A stretch of 18,689 nt of DNA, taken from positions 1 to 18,689 of the forward strand of contig JAOHNF010000013.1 in the NCBI GenBank assembly GCA_028103285.1, given 5' to 3'. The translations under genes were made by a program, and so were the position numbers. The DNA is from Candidatus Pelagibacter sp. GTDB lineage: Bacteria; Pseudomonadota; Alphaproteobacteria; Pelagibacterales; Pelagibacteraceae. Below the pieces are notes generated by a model that worked only from the letters and a program-made list of their open reading frames with translations, made no database searches and was not told the DNA's origin. Of the stretch, positions 6,767 to 14,728 are shown piece by piece; the first letter of the stretch is position 1, and each line of letters opens with the position of its first letter.

Positions 6767-8611
6767 ATGAAAAACATTCAACTTACTTGTGCTCACGCTT
6801 TGGTTAAATTTCTAATAGCTCAAAGAACTCTTATTGATGGAAAAAAAACACCTTTGTTTCCTGGTGTGTTTGGTATTTTTGGCCATGGTAATGTCGCTTG
6901 TTTAGGTCAAGCATTAGAAGAAAACCAAAAAGAACTACCTACGTGGAGAGGTCACCATGAACAAAATATGGCTCTTACAGGAATTGCCTATTCAAGAGCA
7001 AAAAGAAGGAAACAAATTTTCGTAGCAACTTCTTCCGTTGGTCCAGGATCTACTAATATGGTAACAGCAGCTGCCGTAGCAATGAGTAATAGAATTCCAA
7101 TTCTTTTTTTACCTGGTGATACTTTTTCTAGTCGTTTTCCTGATCCTGTTTTGCAACAAGTTGAACATTTTAATAATCCTGGAATAACTGCTAATGATGC
7201 TTTTAAACCTGTAACAAGATATTTTGATAGAATTACTAGACCTGAACAAATAATTTCTAGTTTACAGCAAGCAGTTCAAGTAATGTTAGATCCTGCTGAC
7301 TGTGGACCAGCCTGCATATCTTTAAGCCAAGATGTTCAAGGAGAAGTTTACGATTACCCTGAAGAATTTTTTAAAGAAAGAATACATACCATAAGAAGGT
7401 CCAGGCCTGATGATTTTCAAATTAAAGAAGCTGCTGAACTAATAAAAAAATCAAAAAAACCAATTATAATTTCTGGTGGAGGAGTTTTCTACTCAGATGC
7501 AACAGATGAGTTAAGTATTTTTGCCCAAAAACATAATATACCCGTTACTCAAACAGTTATGGGTTACTCTACGATGAAGAAAGATCATTCTCATTATTTG
7601 GGAGTTATTGGTGGATTGGGAGGAAAAGCTGCAAATAATTTGAGTAAAGAAACAGACACAGCTATTGCTATAGGTACAAAACTGGCAGACTTTACGACTG
7701 GTTCTTGGGCTAATTTTGAAAATCCTGATTTTAAACTTGTATCAATAAATGCTGCAAGATTTGATGCAAATAAACATATGGCTCAAGCAATTGTAGGTGA
7801 TGCAAAAGTATCTTTAATGGAACTTTCACAAGCTCTAGGCTCATGGAAAGCCGACGATGATTGGTATAAAAAATCTAGAGTAGAATTGAAAGAATGGGAA
7901 TCTTATGTAGATAAAGAAAGTGGTCCAACAAATCAAAAACTTCCCAGTTATGCTCAAGTAGTAGGAGCATGTTATAGAAATTCAGATCCTTCAGATATAG
8001 CGGTAACTGCTGCTGGAGGTTTAGTAGGAGAAGTTATTCAAGTTTGGAAACCTAGAGAATTAAATAGCCATGAAACAGAATGGGGTTTTAGTTGTATGAG
8101 TTATGAAATATCAGGCGCTTTAGGAATTAAAATGGCCAATCCAGATAAAGAAGTGGTGTCTTTTGTTGGTGATGGCTCTTATCTGCTTCATAATTCTGAC
8201 ATTTACAGCTCTGTTATTACTGATAATAAATTAATAATAATCGTATGTGATAACGGTGGTCATGCAGTAATTAATAGGCTTCAACTTTACAAAGGTGGAA
8301 AAGAATTTAACTGTCTACTTAAGAGTTCAAAAACAACGAATTTAGTTCCAGTTGATTTTGCTTCTCATGCTAAAAGTATGGGAGCTGATAGTGAACAAGT
8401 TGGTTCAATTTTTGAGCTTGAAGAGGCATTCAAAAGAGCTAAAAAATCAAAAAAAACTTATGTTATATCTATTCATACTGATGGGTATCAGTGGCTAGAA
8501 GGATCCGCTTATTGGGAAAGCCCTACTCTCTCAATACCAACTACTGAAGAAAATAAAAAATCTCTTAAACAACATCTTGAAGGAAAAAAGAAACAAAGAA
8601 AAGGTGTTTAA
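6767..8611 (+). CDS. iolD: 3D-(3,5/4)-trihydroxycyclohexane-1,2-dione acylhydrolase
   Basis: IolD is the ThDP-dependent hydrolase that opens the six-membered ring of trihydroxycyclohexane-1,2-dione, giving 5-deoxy-D-glucuronate, the third step of myo-inositol breakdown. The 614 residues are close to the usual size (about 640). Domains run in the normal order: N-terminal pyrimidine domain with the ThDP-activating Glu65 in RGHHEQNMAL and the conserved SSVGPGSTN (89-97); a central domain (about 215-355) with KKPIIISGGG; and a C-terminal diphosphate domain with the metal motif GDGS (468-471) ending at Asn496 in VCDNGG. Start ATG 6767 gives the expected N-terminus (MKNIQLTCAHALVKFL). It is followed after 5 nt by a Gfo/Idh/MocA gene on the same strand. 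iolG and iolE lie elsewhere in the locus, which supports the call. Other ThDP enzymes such as acetolactate synthase lack the long inserts seen here. Confidence 0.95.
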   Translation: MKNIQLTCAHALVKFLIAQRTLIDGKKTPLFPGVFGIFGHGNVACLGQALEENQKELPTWRGHHEQNMALTGIAYSRAKRRKQIFVATSSVGPGSTNMVTAAAVAMSNRIPILFLPGDTFSSRFPDPVLQQVEHFNNPGITANDAFKPVTRYFDRITRPEQIISSLQQAVQVMLDPADCGPACISLSQDVQGEVYDYPEEFFKERIHTIRRSRPDDFQIKEAAELIKKSKKPIIISGGGVFYSDATDELSIFAQKHNIPVTQTVMGYSTMKKDHSHYLGVIGGLGGKAANNLSKETDTAIAIGTKLADFTTGSWANFENPDFKLVSINAARFDANKHMAQAIVGDAKVSLMELSQALGSWKADDDWYKKSRVELKEWESYVDKESGPTNQKLPSYAQVVGACYRNSDPSDIAVTAAGGLVGEVIQVWKPRELNSHETEWGFSCMSYEISGALGIKMANPDKEVVSFVGDGSYLLHNSDIYSSVITDNKLIIIVCDNGGHAVINRLQLYKGGKEFNCLLKSSKTTNLVPVDFASHAKSMGADSEQVGSIFELEEAFKRAKKSKKTYVISIHTDGYQWLEGSAYWESPTLSIPTTEENKKSLKQHLEGKKKQRKGV

Positions 8612-8616
8612 ATAAA

Positions 8617-9774
8617 ATGAATAAAGTCTTCAATGTTGGCCTAGTTGGCTGCGGTCACATATCTGAAACTTATTTTAGAGCAGAAGAATATTTTAATAAC
8701 ATTAAGATTATCAAGTGTGCTGACATTAATAATGATGCAGCTGAAAAATGTGCAAAAGAACATGACATTAAATCAACAAACATAGATGATATTTTTGAAG
8801 ATCATGATATTGAAATTATTTTGAATCTTACCATTCCCAAAGCTCATTTTGAAGTATCTGAAAAAGCCCTTTTATGTGGAAAACATTCTTATAGTGAAAA
8901 ACCTATGTGTATTAATTTTGAAGATGGAAAAAAACTATTAGCACTTTCAAAAAAGAACAATCTTTATTTGGGGAGTGCACCAGATACAGTTTTAGGTGCT
9001 GGCATACAAAAATCTAAAGAATTAATAGAAAGTGGATTGATTGGAAAAATTAATTTAGGAAATGCAATTTTTGCTTTCCCTGGGGTTCAATCCTATCATC
9101 CCAGTCCAGAGCCTTGGTTTGCTGAAAATGAGGGTGGTCCCGTAGTTGATATGGGACCTTATTATATAACAGCCTTAGTAACCTTATTGGGACCAGTCAA
9201 ATCAGTTACCAGTAAAGGAAAAAAAGTTTTTTTAGAGAGAGAAATTGGCATAGGTCCTAGAAAAGGAAAAAAATTTAAAGTCGAATGTGATACTACATAT
9301 GTTTCAACTCTAGAATTTAAAAATAATTCTTTAATACAAATGACTTTATCATTTGATGTTAAAGATCATAAAAGAAATCATATTGAATTATATGGCGAGA
9401 AAGGGTCAATTGTTGTTCCTGATCCTAATATGTTTGGAGGATCTGCTTTTACTTGTCTGGAGTTAGGTGGAAAATGGACAGAACATGAAACTCATAAGTT
9501 AGAACTTGGTAAAATAAATATTAAAAATCAAAGTTCACGAGCAAATGAGTCTCCAACAAATGCCAATTACAGAGGAGCTGGATTATCAGAAATGGCATAT
9601 TCCATTGAAAATAAGAGCAAGCATATGTGCAATGGAGAGCTATCATTGCATGTATTAGATATAATTCAATCTATTATGAGATCTGCTAAAACTCAAAAAA
9701 CAGAATTATTGTCAACAGAATGTGTTATCCCTGAGCTTTTTACTCAAGATAAAGTAAAAAAAATTATTAAATAG
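8617..9774 (+). CDS. Gfo/Idh/MocA family oxidoreductase, substrate unknown
   Basis: This 385-residue NAD(P)-dependent sugar or cyclitol dehydrogenase has an N-terminal Rossmann domain with GLVGCGHIS (8-16; glycines 8, 11, 13), an acidic Asp36 after the second strand (KCADIN) and SEKPM (93-97), whose Lys95 is the usual catalytic lysine. The C-terminal domain carries the substrate-site segment GGPVVDMGPYYITAL (173-187), with Asp178; this lacks the DxxxH pair of inositol dehydrogenases, with Tyr182 in the His position. It differs clearly from the IolG at 13675-14667 and is about 55 residues longer. It lies 5 nt after iolD and so is very likely co-transcribed; its 3' end overlaps the convergent ROK kinase gene by 8 bp. 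It may oxidise another inositol isomer or a pathway intermediate, but the sequence does not decide this. Confidence 0.88.
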   Translation: MNKVFNVGLVGCGHISETYFRAEEYFNNIKIIKCADINNDAAEKCAKEHDIKSTNIDDIFEDHDIEIILNLTIPKAHFEVSEKALLCGKHSYSEKPMCINFEDGKKLLALSKKNNLYLGSAPDTVLGAGIQKSKELIESGLIGKINLGNAIFAFPGVQSYHPSPEPWFAENEGGPVVDMGPYYITALVTLLGPVKSVTSKGKKVFLEREIGIGPRKGKKFKVECDTTYVSTLEFKNNSLIQMTLSFDVKDHKRNHIELYGEKGSIVVPDPNMFGGSAFTCLELGGKWTEHETHKLELGKINIKNQSSRANESPTNANYRGAGLSEMAYSIENKSKHMCNGELSLHVLDIIQSIMRSAKTQKTELLSTECVIPELFTQDKVKKIIK

Positions 9775-10666
9775 AGTTATTTTTTCCTAGTAAAGCAGCA
9801 CCTCTTACACCACTTGCATCCCCATATAGTGGTTTTAAAAAAACTGTCTTTAGATTAGGTTCATTTATTAAATTAGATATAATATTTTTTAACTCTTTCA
9901 AAAAATCAATTTCATTAGATATTCCACCGCCAAAAACAATTGCATCTGGATCTACAGTAGTGATAATAATCACCAGCGATCTAGCTAGTTTATTTTTATA
10001 ATCATTTATAAAATCACAAGCAGCTTTATCTTTATTCCTATAATTAAAAAAAATTTCTTTTGCAGATAATTTTTCTTTAAATTTAATTTCGTAATTTTTT
10101 TCTATTGATTTACCAGAAAGGTATCCCTCAATTCTATTTGAAAAGTCTAATTGTTTTTCAGATTTTAAATTTGGGATGTTATTATCAGGCATTTGATTTA
10201 AGCTCCACTCTCCGCCTAAACCATTTGAACCTGATATAATTTTTTTATTGATAACAAAGCCACCGCCACATCCAGAACCTAATATAATGCCAAAGACTGT
10301 TTCATAATTACTGGCTGAACCATCGTAGGCTTCAGATAAACAAAAACAATTTGCATCATTTTCTGAGTAAATATCATTTTCTAAAGATTTTTTTAAATCT
10401 TTAACAATATTTTTATTATTTAACCATTGAGAATTATGTGCATTTTTAATTAATCCTGTAGTTTTGTCAGTAGCGCCAGGGTGACAGATACCAAAATTTA
10501 TTTTATCATTATTTATTTTTTCTAAATTTTTAACAATACTTATTATTGATAAAAGCGTATCATCATAGTTATTAGGAGTAGGTATTCTGTTTCTAATTAT
10601 TTCTTTATTATTATCTAATAAAATGTACTCTATTTTTGTAGCACCTAGATCTATTCCAATTTGCAT
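9767..10666 (-). CDS. ROK-family sugar kinase lacking the zinc site
   Basis: This 299-residue protein is normal length for ROK kinases, which phosphorylate hexoses such as glucose, fructose or N-acetylmannosamine with ATP. Visible parts: phosphate loop IGIDLGATK (3-11), GICHPGATDKTTG (59-71), ENDAN with the general base Asp104, ILGSGCGGGFVIN (128-140), GGEW with sugar-binding Glu153, and a VFGGGIS adenosine motif near the C-terminus. The zinc site is missing: the usual GH after GGEW is SL (Leu156 for His), and the CxCGxxGC segment is replaced by SNRIEGYLSG (176-185) without cysteines. It has no N-terminal helix-turn-helix, so it is an enzyme rather than a ROK repressor. It begins 2 nt after the ABC ATPase stop, so it is probably the last gene of the transporter operon. 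It may phosphorylate an imported sugar or a product of IolD; the substrate is unknown. Confidence 0.88.
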   Translation of the reverse strand: MQIGIDLGATKIEYILLDNNKEIIRNRIPTPNNYDDTLLSIISIVKNLEKINNDKINFGICHPGATDKTTGLIKNAHNSQWLNNKNIVKDLKKSLENDIYSENDANCFCLSEAYDGSASNYETVFGIILGSGCGGGFVINKKIISGSNGLGGEWSLNQMPDNNIPNLKSEKQLDFSNRIEGYLSGKSIEKNYEIKFKEKLSAKEIFFNYRNKDKAACDFINDYKNKLARSLVIIITTVDPDAIVFGGGISNEIDFLKELKNIISNLINEPNLKTVFLKPLYGDASGVRGAALLGKNNSI

Positions 10667-10668
10667 TA

Positions 10669-11460
10669 TTAAATTGAAGCTCGATTCATTTCTTGAAGCT
10701 CAACTTCTAATTTATCAAGTTCTTCACCACCAGCCATCATACTTAAAAGTTTTTCTCTAGTGATATCTTTTTTTTTATATGTTCCAAGGCTTTTACCTCT
10801 ATTCAGAACTGTAAAGTTATTCCCTACTGGATACGCGTGATGAACATTGTGAGTAATTAATATCACAGCTAAGCCTTGTGAAGCCGCTTTTACAATATAT
10901 TTTAAAACTACCGAGGCCTGGTGTACACCTAAAGCCGACGTAGGTTCATCTAAAACTAATACTTTAGCACCAAAGTAAATTGCTCTACTTATTGCTAAGC
11001 ACTGTCTTTCACCTCCTGACATCGTACCTACAGCCTGTGAGGGATCTCTAATATCAATTCCTATTTGCGCCATTCTTTCAGCGGCTATCTTATTTGCTTT
11101 TTCTATGTCAAAAGTCTTAAAAAATAGAGGACCTTTTAATGGCTCTCTGCCCATAAAAAAATTTCTAGTTACACTCATTAAAGAAACCAAAGCTAAATCT
11201 TGATAAACAGTAGCTATACCCATATCTAAAGCGTCTTTGGGACCATCAAAAAAAGTTTTTTTACCTTCTATAATTATTTCACCTTCATCAGGATTATGTA
11301 CACCAGCTAATGTTTTAATTAATGTAGACTTACCGGCACCGTTATCTCCTAATAAGCACATAATCTCACCTTTTTTTAATTTCATAGTCACATCTTTTAG
11401 GGCAATAACTTTCCCAAAAAATTTACTAATATTATTAAATTGAATTAAGTAGTCTGACAT
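10669..11460 (-). CDS. Sugar ABC transporter ATP-binding protein (single nucleotide-binding domain)
   Basis: This is the energy-coupling ATPase of the importer encoded by the next two upstream genes, acting on the inner face of the membrane. All motifs are intact in 263 residues: Walker [10 protein letters not shown] (38-46), Q-loop Gln87 (VYQD), signature MSGGERQ (147-153), Walker B VLVLDEP (167-173) with Glu172, and switch His204 (LITHN). It belongs to the carbohydrate uptake transporter-2 group, but unlike RbsA or XylG, which have two ATPase domains in about 500 residues, it has one, as in FrcA-type proteins, and would work as a homodimer. Its ATG overlaps the permease stop by one base (TAATG), indicating translational coupling. 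The ROK kinase follows after 2 nt. Genome context suggests an inositol or related sugar as substrate. Confidence 0.93.
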   Translation of the reverse strand: MSDYLIQFNNISKFFGKVIALKDVTMKLKKGEIMCLLGDNGAGKSTLIKTLAGVHNPDEGEIIIEGKKTFFDGPKDALDMGIATVYQDLALVSLMSVTRNFFMGREPLKGPLFFKTFDIEKANKIAAERMAQIGIDIRDPSQAVGTMSGGERQCLAISRAIYFGAKVLVLDEPTSALGVHQASVVLKYIVKAASQGLAVILITHNVHHAYPVGNNFTVLNRGKSLGTYKKKDITREKLLSMMAGGEELDKLEVELQEMNRASI

Positions 11461-12587
11461 TATTTACTCTCTGTTACTTTTCTTCTTATATAATTATTAA
11501 AAATTACGGCAATCAACATCATTGCTCCTAGAAATACTTTAAACCAATCTGTATCTATATCTGTATAAAATATACCCATAGATACTGTTCCAAATATTAA
11601 CGCTCCAAATGCAGCTCCTATTGCTGAACCATATCCACCAGTTAATAAACACCCACCTACTACAGCAGCTGCAATAGCCTCTAGTTCTTTTAAAGTTCCT
11701 CTCATTGTATCAGCTGACCCAGCATCCAAAACTTGAATTGTTGCAAACACTGTTGAGGCAACAGCAGTTCCAATGAATAAACCTATTTTAACTTTTCCTA
11801 CTGGAACACCAACATTGTTGGCACCATTTTTATCTCCACCTGAAGCAAAGATCCAATTTCCATATCTTGTTTTCATTAAAATCCAAGTTGCTACAATAGC
11901 AAAAAATATAAACCAAATAACTGATGGAGGTATACCTGTAGCTAATGGTGTTCCATCAGTTCTTAAGTCGATTAAATTCATTGAACCTAGCCATATAAAC
12001 AACCCTTTAAAAGTATCTGTTGCAAAAATCCAAGCTATTGGATCATTTTCAATTAACACTGTTAAACCTGGAACTTGAGTTCTACCTGTAATTAATCGCG
12101 TTAATGCTAAAGTCGCACCTCTTAAAATAAAAAGCATAGCAAGTGTTACAATAAAAGATGGTAATCCTGTTTTAACAACAAGTATTCCATTAAAATATCC
12201 TACTAACACAGCTATTGAAAAAGCAAAAACTATACTCATCCATAATGGCCAACCCCAATAAATAGCTGGTATGGCAATACAAATACCAGCAAAACCTATC
12301 ATCGAACCAATTGATAAATCAAATTCACCGCCAATCATTAACATTGCAGCAGCAATTGCTATAATTCCAAGATTAGCAGAAACATCTAAAAAATTTAACA
12401 TTCCATAGGCGCTAAACATACCTGTATCTCCCGCAACAATTCCAAAGAAAATAAATACAAGTATTGCTCCACCCAAAGCCCCGAGCTCAGGTCTGTTTAA
12501 TAATAATCTTAGTTTCGAAACACTTTGTAGTCTCTCATCTTGATTAAATTCATTTTTACTTTGAATACTTTTAGATTTTGTAGACAT
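11460..12587 (-). CDS. Sugar ABC transporter permease (RbsC/FrcB-like, BPD_transp_2 family)
   Basis: This 375-residue inner-membrane channel subunit has a charged N-terminal tail of about 30 residues followed by roughly nine to ten hydrophobic segments. The family signature [13 protein letters not shown] (86-98) and the [17 protein letters not shown] stretch identify the RbsC-like permeases of CUT2 sugar importers. Near the C-terminus [22 protein letters not shown] is the typical cytoplasmic loop that contacts the ATPase. A long non-membrane stretch around residues 160-215 is present, as in longer members of the family. Only one permease gene is seen, so the channel would be a homodimer. It lies downstream of the binding-protein gene across a hairpin terminator, and its stop overlaps the ATPase start. 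No clear Shine-Dalgarno precedes the ATG. Confidence 0.93.
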   Translation of the reverse strand: MSTKSKSIQSKNEFNQDERLQSVSKLRLLLNRPELGALGGAILVFIFFGIVAGDTGMFSAYGMLNFLDVSANLGIIAIAAAMLMIGGEFDLSIGSMIGFAGICIAIPAIYWGWPLWMSIVFAFSIAVLVGYFNGILVVKTGLPSFIVTLAMLFILRGATLALTRLITGRTQVPGLTVLIENDPIAWIFATDTFKGLFIWLGSMNLIDLRTDGTPLATGIPPSVIWFIFFAIVATWILMKTRYGNWIFASGGDKNGANNVGVPVGKVKIGLFIGTAVASTVFATIQVLDAGSADTMRGTLKELEAIAAAVVGGCLLTGGYGSAIGAAFGALIFGTVSMGIFYTDIDTDWFKVFLGAMMLIAVIFNNYIRRKVTESK

Positions 12588-12607
12588 AATTAAAAAAACT
12601 TAAAAAA

Positions 12608-12635
12608 AAGGCCTAGCGATAAATCACTAGGCCTT
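12608..12635 (-). terminator. Hairpin terminator/attenuator between binding-protein and permease genes
   Basis: Read on the minus strand, a perfect 9-bp stem (AAGGCCTAG with CTAGGCCTT) surrounds a 10-nt loop that may close two further pairs after one mismatch. It is followed at once by eight T (minus strand, plus 12602-12609). It starts 13 nt after the binding-protein stop and ends about 20 nt before the permease start. This is a textbook intrinsic terminator placed inside an operon, so it probably lets only part of the transcripts continue, and may also protect the 3' end of the binding-protein mRNA. Confidence 0.85.
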
Positions 12636-12648
12636 AATTATGTATTTT

Positions 12649-13572
12649 TTATCTATAACCTTGAGCAGCCCATTTAATTACACTATTCGCATTTTTTGGT
12701 GTAACAAAACCAGGTCCTGTCATAACTACACCGGCTGGCATAGTTCCATATCTCATATATTGAGCAAAGATAGCTATTGGCAAGTATCCTTGTAGATACT
12801 GTTGTTGGTCGATTAAGAATTCAACTTTTCCAGCAGCAGCGGCTTTAAGCATTCCTGGAGACATATCAAAAGTTCCAAGTTTAACGCTTCCAACTTTACC
12901 AGAAGACTCTAATGCTTTTAAAGCAGCTTCACCAGAAAGACCTGCACCTAATGTTAAAATAGTGTCAAATCCACCACCTAATTTAGCAGCTACAGCTTTT
13001 TCAATTTCAGTTGGGTCATTAGATGTACCAAGTATTTCTACAGATCCACCAAAACCTTTTTTGAAACCAGAACATCTTCTATCTAAAGCAACGTTACCAA
13101 CTTCGTGGTTAACACATAATGCTTTTTTTCCACCAGCAGCTTTCATTTTTTGTCCGCCACCTACTCCCGCTTCAAATTCAGTTTGACCAACGTGAGCACT
13201 AATACCTAGTTTCATGTAGTCATCAGAACCAGAGTTCATAGAAATTACCGGTATACCAGCTGATATTGCGGCTTTAACAGATTTACCTAAAGCGGCAGCA
13301 TCTGGCAAAGTTATAACAATACCTTTTGGTTTTTGAGAAACAGCATTATCAATCAATTTAGACATTTCAACCATATCGAACGTAGCTGGAGCAGTATATT
13401 TGCAAGATATTTTCATATCTTTACAAGCTTTATCAACTCCGTTTTTTGCAACTGACCAAAAAGGATCATTTGCCTGTCCATGAGATACAACAATAATATC
13501 AACTGCTAATGCAGATACTGACATCATTGCCCAACTCAAAAGTGCAGCAATAGTTAAGTACATTTTTTTCAT
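12649..13572 (-). CDS. Periplasmic sugar-binding protein of ABC importer (Peripla_BP_4 type), probable inositol binder
   Basis: This captures the substrate in the periplasm and delivers it to the permease. The 307 residues begin with a Sec signal peptide: MKKM, a hydrophobic core, and a likely cleavage after Ala23 (VSALA|VDI). The mature protein has the ribose/galactose-binding fold, opening with DIIVVSHGQANDPFWSVAKNGVDKA, where NDPFW is the typical sugar-stacking region. Further typical segments are SKLIDNAVSQKPKGIVITLPD, GIPVISMNSGSD and HVGQTEFEAG. The late segment FLIDQQQYLQGYLP is the usual hinge and binding-site strand. The mature protein is richer in Gly and Ala and lower in Lys/Asn than most neighbours, consistent with high expression. 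It has the strongest Shine-Dalgarno in the window and its own likely promoter, and is followed by a terminator. Substrate identity as inositol is inferred from iolG, iolE and iolD nearby. Confidence 0.9.
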   Translation of the reverse strand: MKKMYLTIAALLSWAMMSVSALAVDIIVVSHGQANDPFWSVAKNGVDKACKDMKISCKYTAPATFDMVEMSKLIDNAVSQKPKGIVITLPDAAALGKSVKAAISAGIPVISMNSGSDDYMKLGISAHVGQTEFEAGVGGGQKMKAAGGKKALCVNHEVGNVALDRRCSGFKKGFGGSVEILGTSNDPTEIEKAVAAKLGGGFDTILTLGAGLSGEAALKALESSGKVGSVKLGTFDMSPGMLKAAAAGKVEFLIDQQQYLQGYLPIAIFAQYMRYGTMPAGVVMTGPGFVTPKNANSVIKWAAQGYR

Positions 13573-13575
13573 AAT

Positions 13576-13582
13576 TTCCTTC
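13576..13582 (-). promoter_or_regulatory. Strong Shine-Dalgarno of the binding-protein gene
   Basis: On the minus strand GAAGGAA lies 3-4 nt before ATG 13572. Most other genes here have no visible ribosome binding site, so this one marks a gene set for high translation and fixes its start codon. Confidence 0.7.
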
Positions 13583-13608
13583 TATATTTTGTTTGTTAAT
13601 TTGTTTGC

Positions 13609-13637
13609 ATTAAAACAAAAAAAACAATTAAGATCAA
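13609..13637 (-). promoter_or_regulatory. Probable sigma70-type promoter of the transporter operon
   Basis: On the minus strand TTGATC (plus 13632-13637) and TTTAAT (plus 13609-13614) are 17 nt apart, which would place transcription start about 30 nt before the binding-protein ATG. In such AT-rich DNA chance matches are common; the spacing and position support it. An alternative -35, TTGTAT, lies within the upstream palindrome. Confidence 0.45.
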
Positions 13638-13646
13638 AATTTTTTT

Positions 13647-13668
13647 TACATACAACCTGTAGTATGTA
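13647..13668. promoter_or_regulatory. Imperfect palindrome, possible operator upstream of the transporter operon
   Basis: Seven-bp arms TACATAC and GTATGTA flank an 8-bp spacer (AACCTGTA) that itself holds two more symmetric pairs, so 9 of 11 positions pair. It is centred about 85 nt before the binding-protein start and 10 bp upstream of the likely -35. The spacing of one helical turn per half fits a dimeric repressor or activator site. It is not followed by a T run on either strand, so it is not a normal intrinsic terminator for iolG. Confidence 0.4.
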
Positions 13669-13674
13669 GTAAAA

Positions 13675-14667
13675 CTAGAGTTTTATCGTCCTTTTAAGCC
13701 TTAAAGATTTATAACAAGCGTTAGCTAATTTTAGAGCAATATAACCATCTGCAAACGTTGATCTTGATTTAATTGTACCTTTGTGGAGTAAGGCTAATTC
13801 ATTTAACTGTAAATTATAAGCATCATTGTATCTGTCTATAAAAAAATTTAAAAATGGTTTCTTTGAACCAGATTGATGTGCATTAAAAAACTCTGTTGAA
13901 TCAATTTTTTTATTTCCTGATAGTAACATTCCTTTTTTTCCAAATAATTCTACTCTTTGATCGTATCCGAATGAGCAATGTCTTGAATTTGTAATAACAC
14001 ATATAACTCCTTTTTTCGACTTCATAGTAACAACAGCTGTTTCGTGATCTTTTATTCTTTTATACAATGGTTCAAAAGATGAGGCAAAAGCATGTACTTC
14101 TGATATTTCATCTTTTCCTAGATATAATCTACATAGATCAAAGTCATGTATCATCATATCTCTAAATATGCCTCCAGAGGACTTGAGATATAAAACTGAA
14201 GGTGGGGCTGGATCTCTGCTAGTAATTATAATTTTTTCTAATTTGCCTATTTTATTTTTATCTAATTCTTTTTTAATTGAAAAATGACCCGGATCATATC
14301 TTCTATTGAAACCTAATTGTATTTTTGGATTATTTTTTTTTACTTTTTTAAAAGTTTTTAATATTTTTTTTATATCTAAATCCAAAGGCTTTTCACAAAA
14401 TATAGTTTTTTTATATTTAATACTTTCTTCAATAAATTTAATATGAGTGTTGGTAGGACTGCATATAAAAATTATATCAACATCTTTATCTTTAAATATT
14501 TTATTATAGTTTTTTTCGATTTTACAATCATAAAGTTCTTTCGCTTGTTTGCATAAAAAACCCATCTTTTCATAAACATATAAAAGTTTTAAATCTTTAT
14601 TTTTATTAATATTTTCAGCATGCATCTGTCCTATTCTGCCAAAACCTAAAAGTGCTACATTTATCAT
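13675..14667 (-). CDS. iolG: myo-Inositol 2-dehydrogenase
   Basis: IolG oxidises myo-inositol to 2-keto-myo-inositol (scyllo-inosose) with NAD+, the first step of the pathway. The 330 residues match the family (about 330-340). The Rossmann motif is LLGFGRIGQMHA (6-17), with acidic Glu33 after the second strand favouring NAD. The catalytic triad known from Bacillus IolG (Lys97, Asp172, His176) appears as Lys93 in CEKPLDLD and Asp170/His174 in FRDMMIHDFD. GFNRRYDPGH (119-128) and ITSRDPAPPS (148-157) are strong IolG signatures, as are NSRHCSFGYDQRVELFG and KKGM later on. The gene is divergent from iolE (61 bp) and lies 102 bp upstream of the binding-protein gene on the same strand. It carries long lysine stretches, consistent with the AT-rich genome. 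Close relatives that act on scyllo- or chiro-inositol cannot be excluded. Confidence 0.92.
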   Translation of the reverse strand: MINVALLGFGRIGQMHAENINKNKDLKLLYVYEKMGFLCKQAKELYDCKIEKNYNKIFKDKDVDIIFICSPTNTHIKFIEESIKYKKTIFCEKPLDLDIKKILKTFKKVKKNNPKIQLGFNRRYDPGHFSIKKELDKNKIGKLEKIIITSRDPAPPSVLYLKSSGGIFRDMMIHDFDLCRLYLGKDEISEVHAFASSFEPLYKRIKDHETAVVTMKSKKGVICVITNSRHCSFGYDQRVELFGKKGMLLSGNKKIDSTEFFNAHQSGSKKPFLNFFIDRYNDAYNLQLNELALLHKGTIKSRSTFADGYIALKLANACYKSLRLKRTIKL

Positions 14668-14728
14668 GATTTTTTTTTTGTAATAATTTAATTAATGTAT
14701 TATAAAAACTTAATACTTTCTTATTATT
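14668..14728. promoter_or_regulatory. Divergent promoter region between iolG and iolE
   Basis: A minus-strand TATAAT (plus 14699-14704) overlaps a plus-strand TATTAT (14698-14703), so one AT-rich box could serve both directions. No good -35 is visible on either side and neither gene has a clear Shine-Dalgarno. No palindrome was seen. Confidence 0.4.

Noticed and set aside
9760..9780. Bidirectional terminator at the convergent oxidoreductase/kinase junction
   Set aside because: The coding regions overlap by 8 bp and no hairpin can be drawn there.
11773..12078. Plus-strand open frame of 101 codons within the permease gene
   Set aside because: It is antisense to a well-supported membrane protein, has no recognisable motif and no ribosome binding site.
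13647..13668. Palindrome as an intrinsic terminator of iolG
   Set aside because: The minus-strand text after the second arm is a run of A, not T, so it does not fit a terminator.
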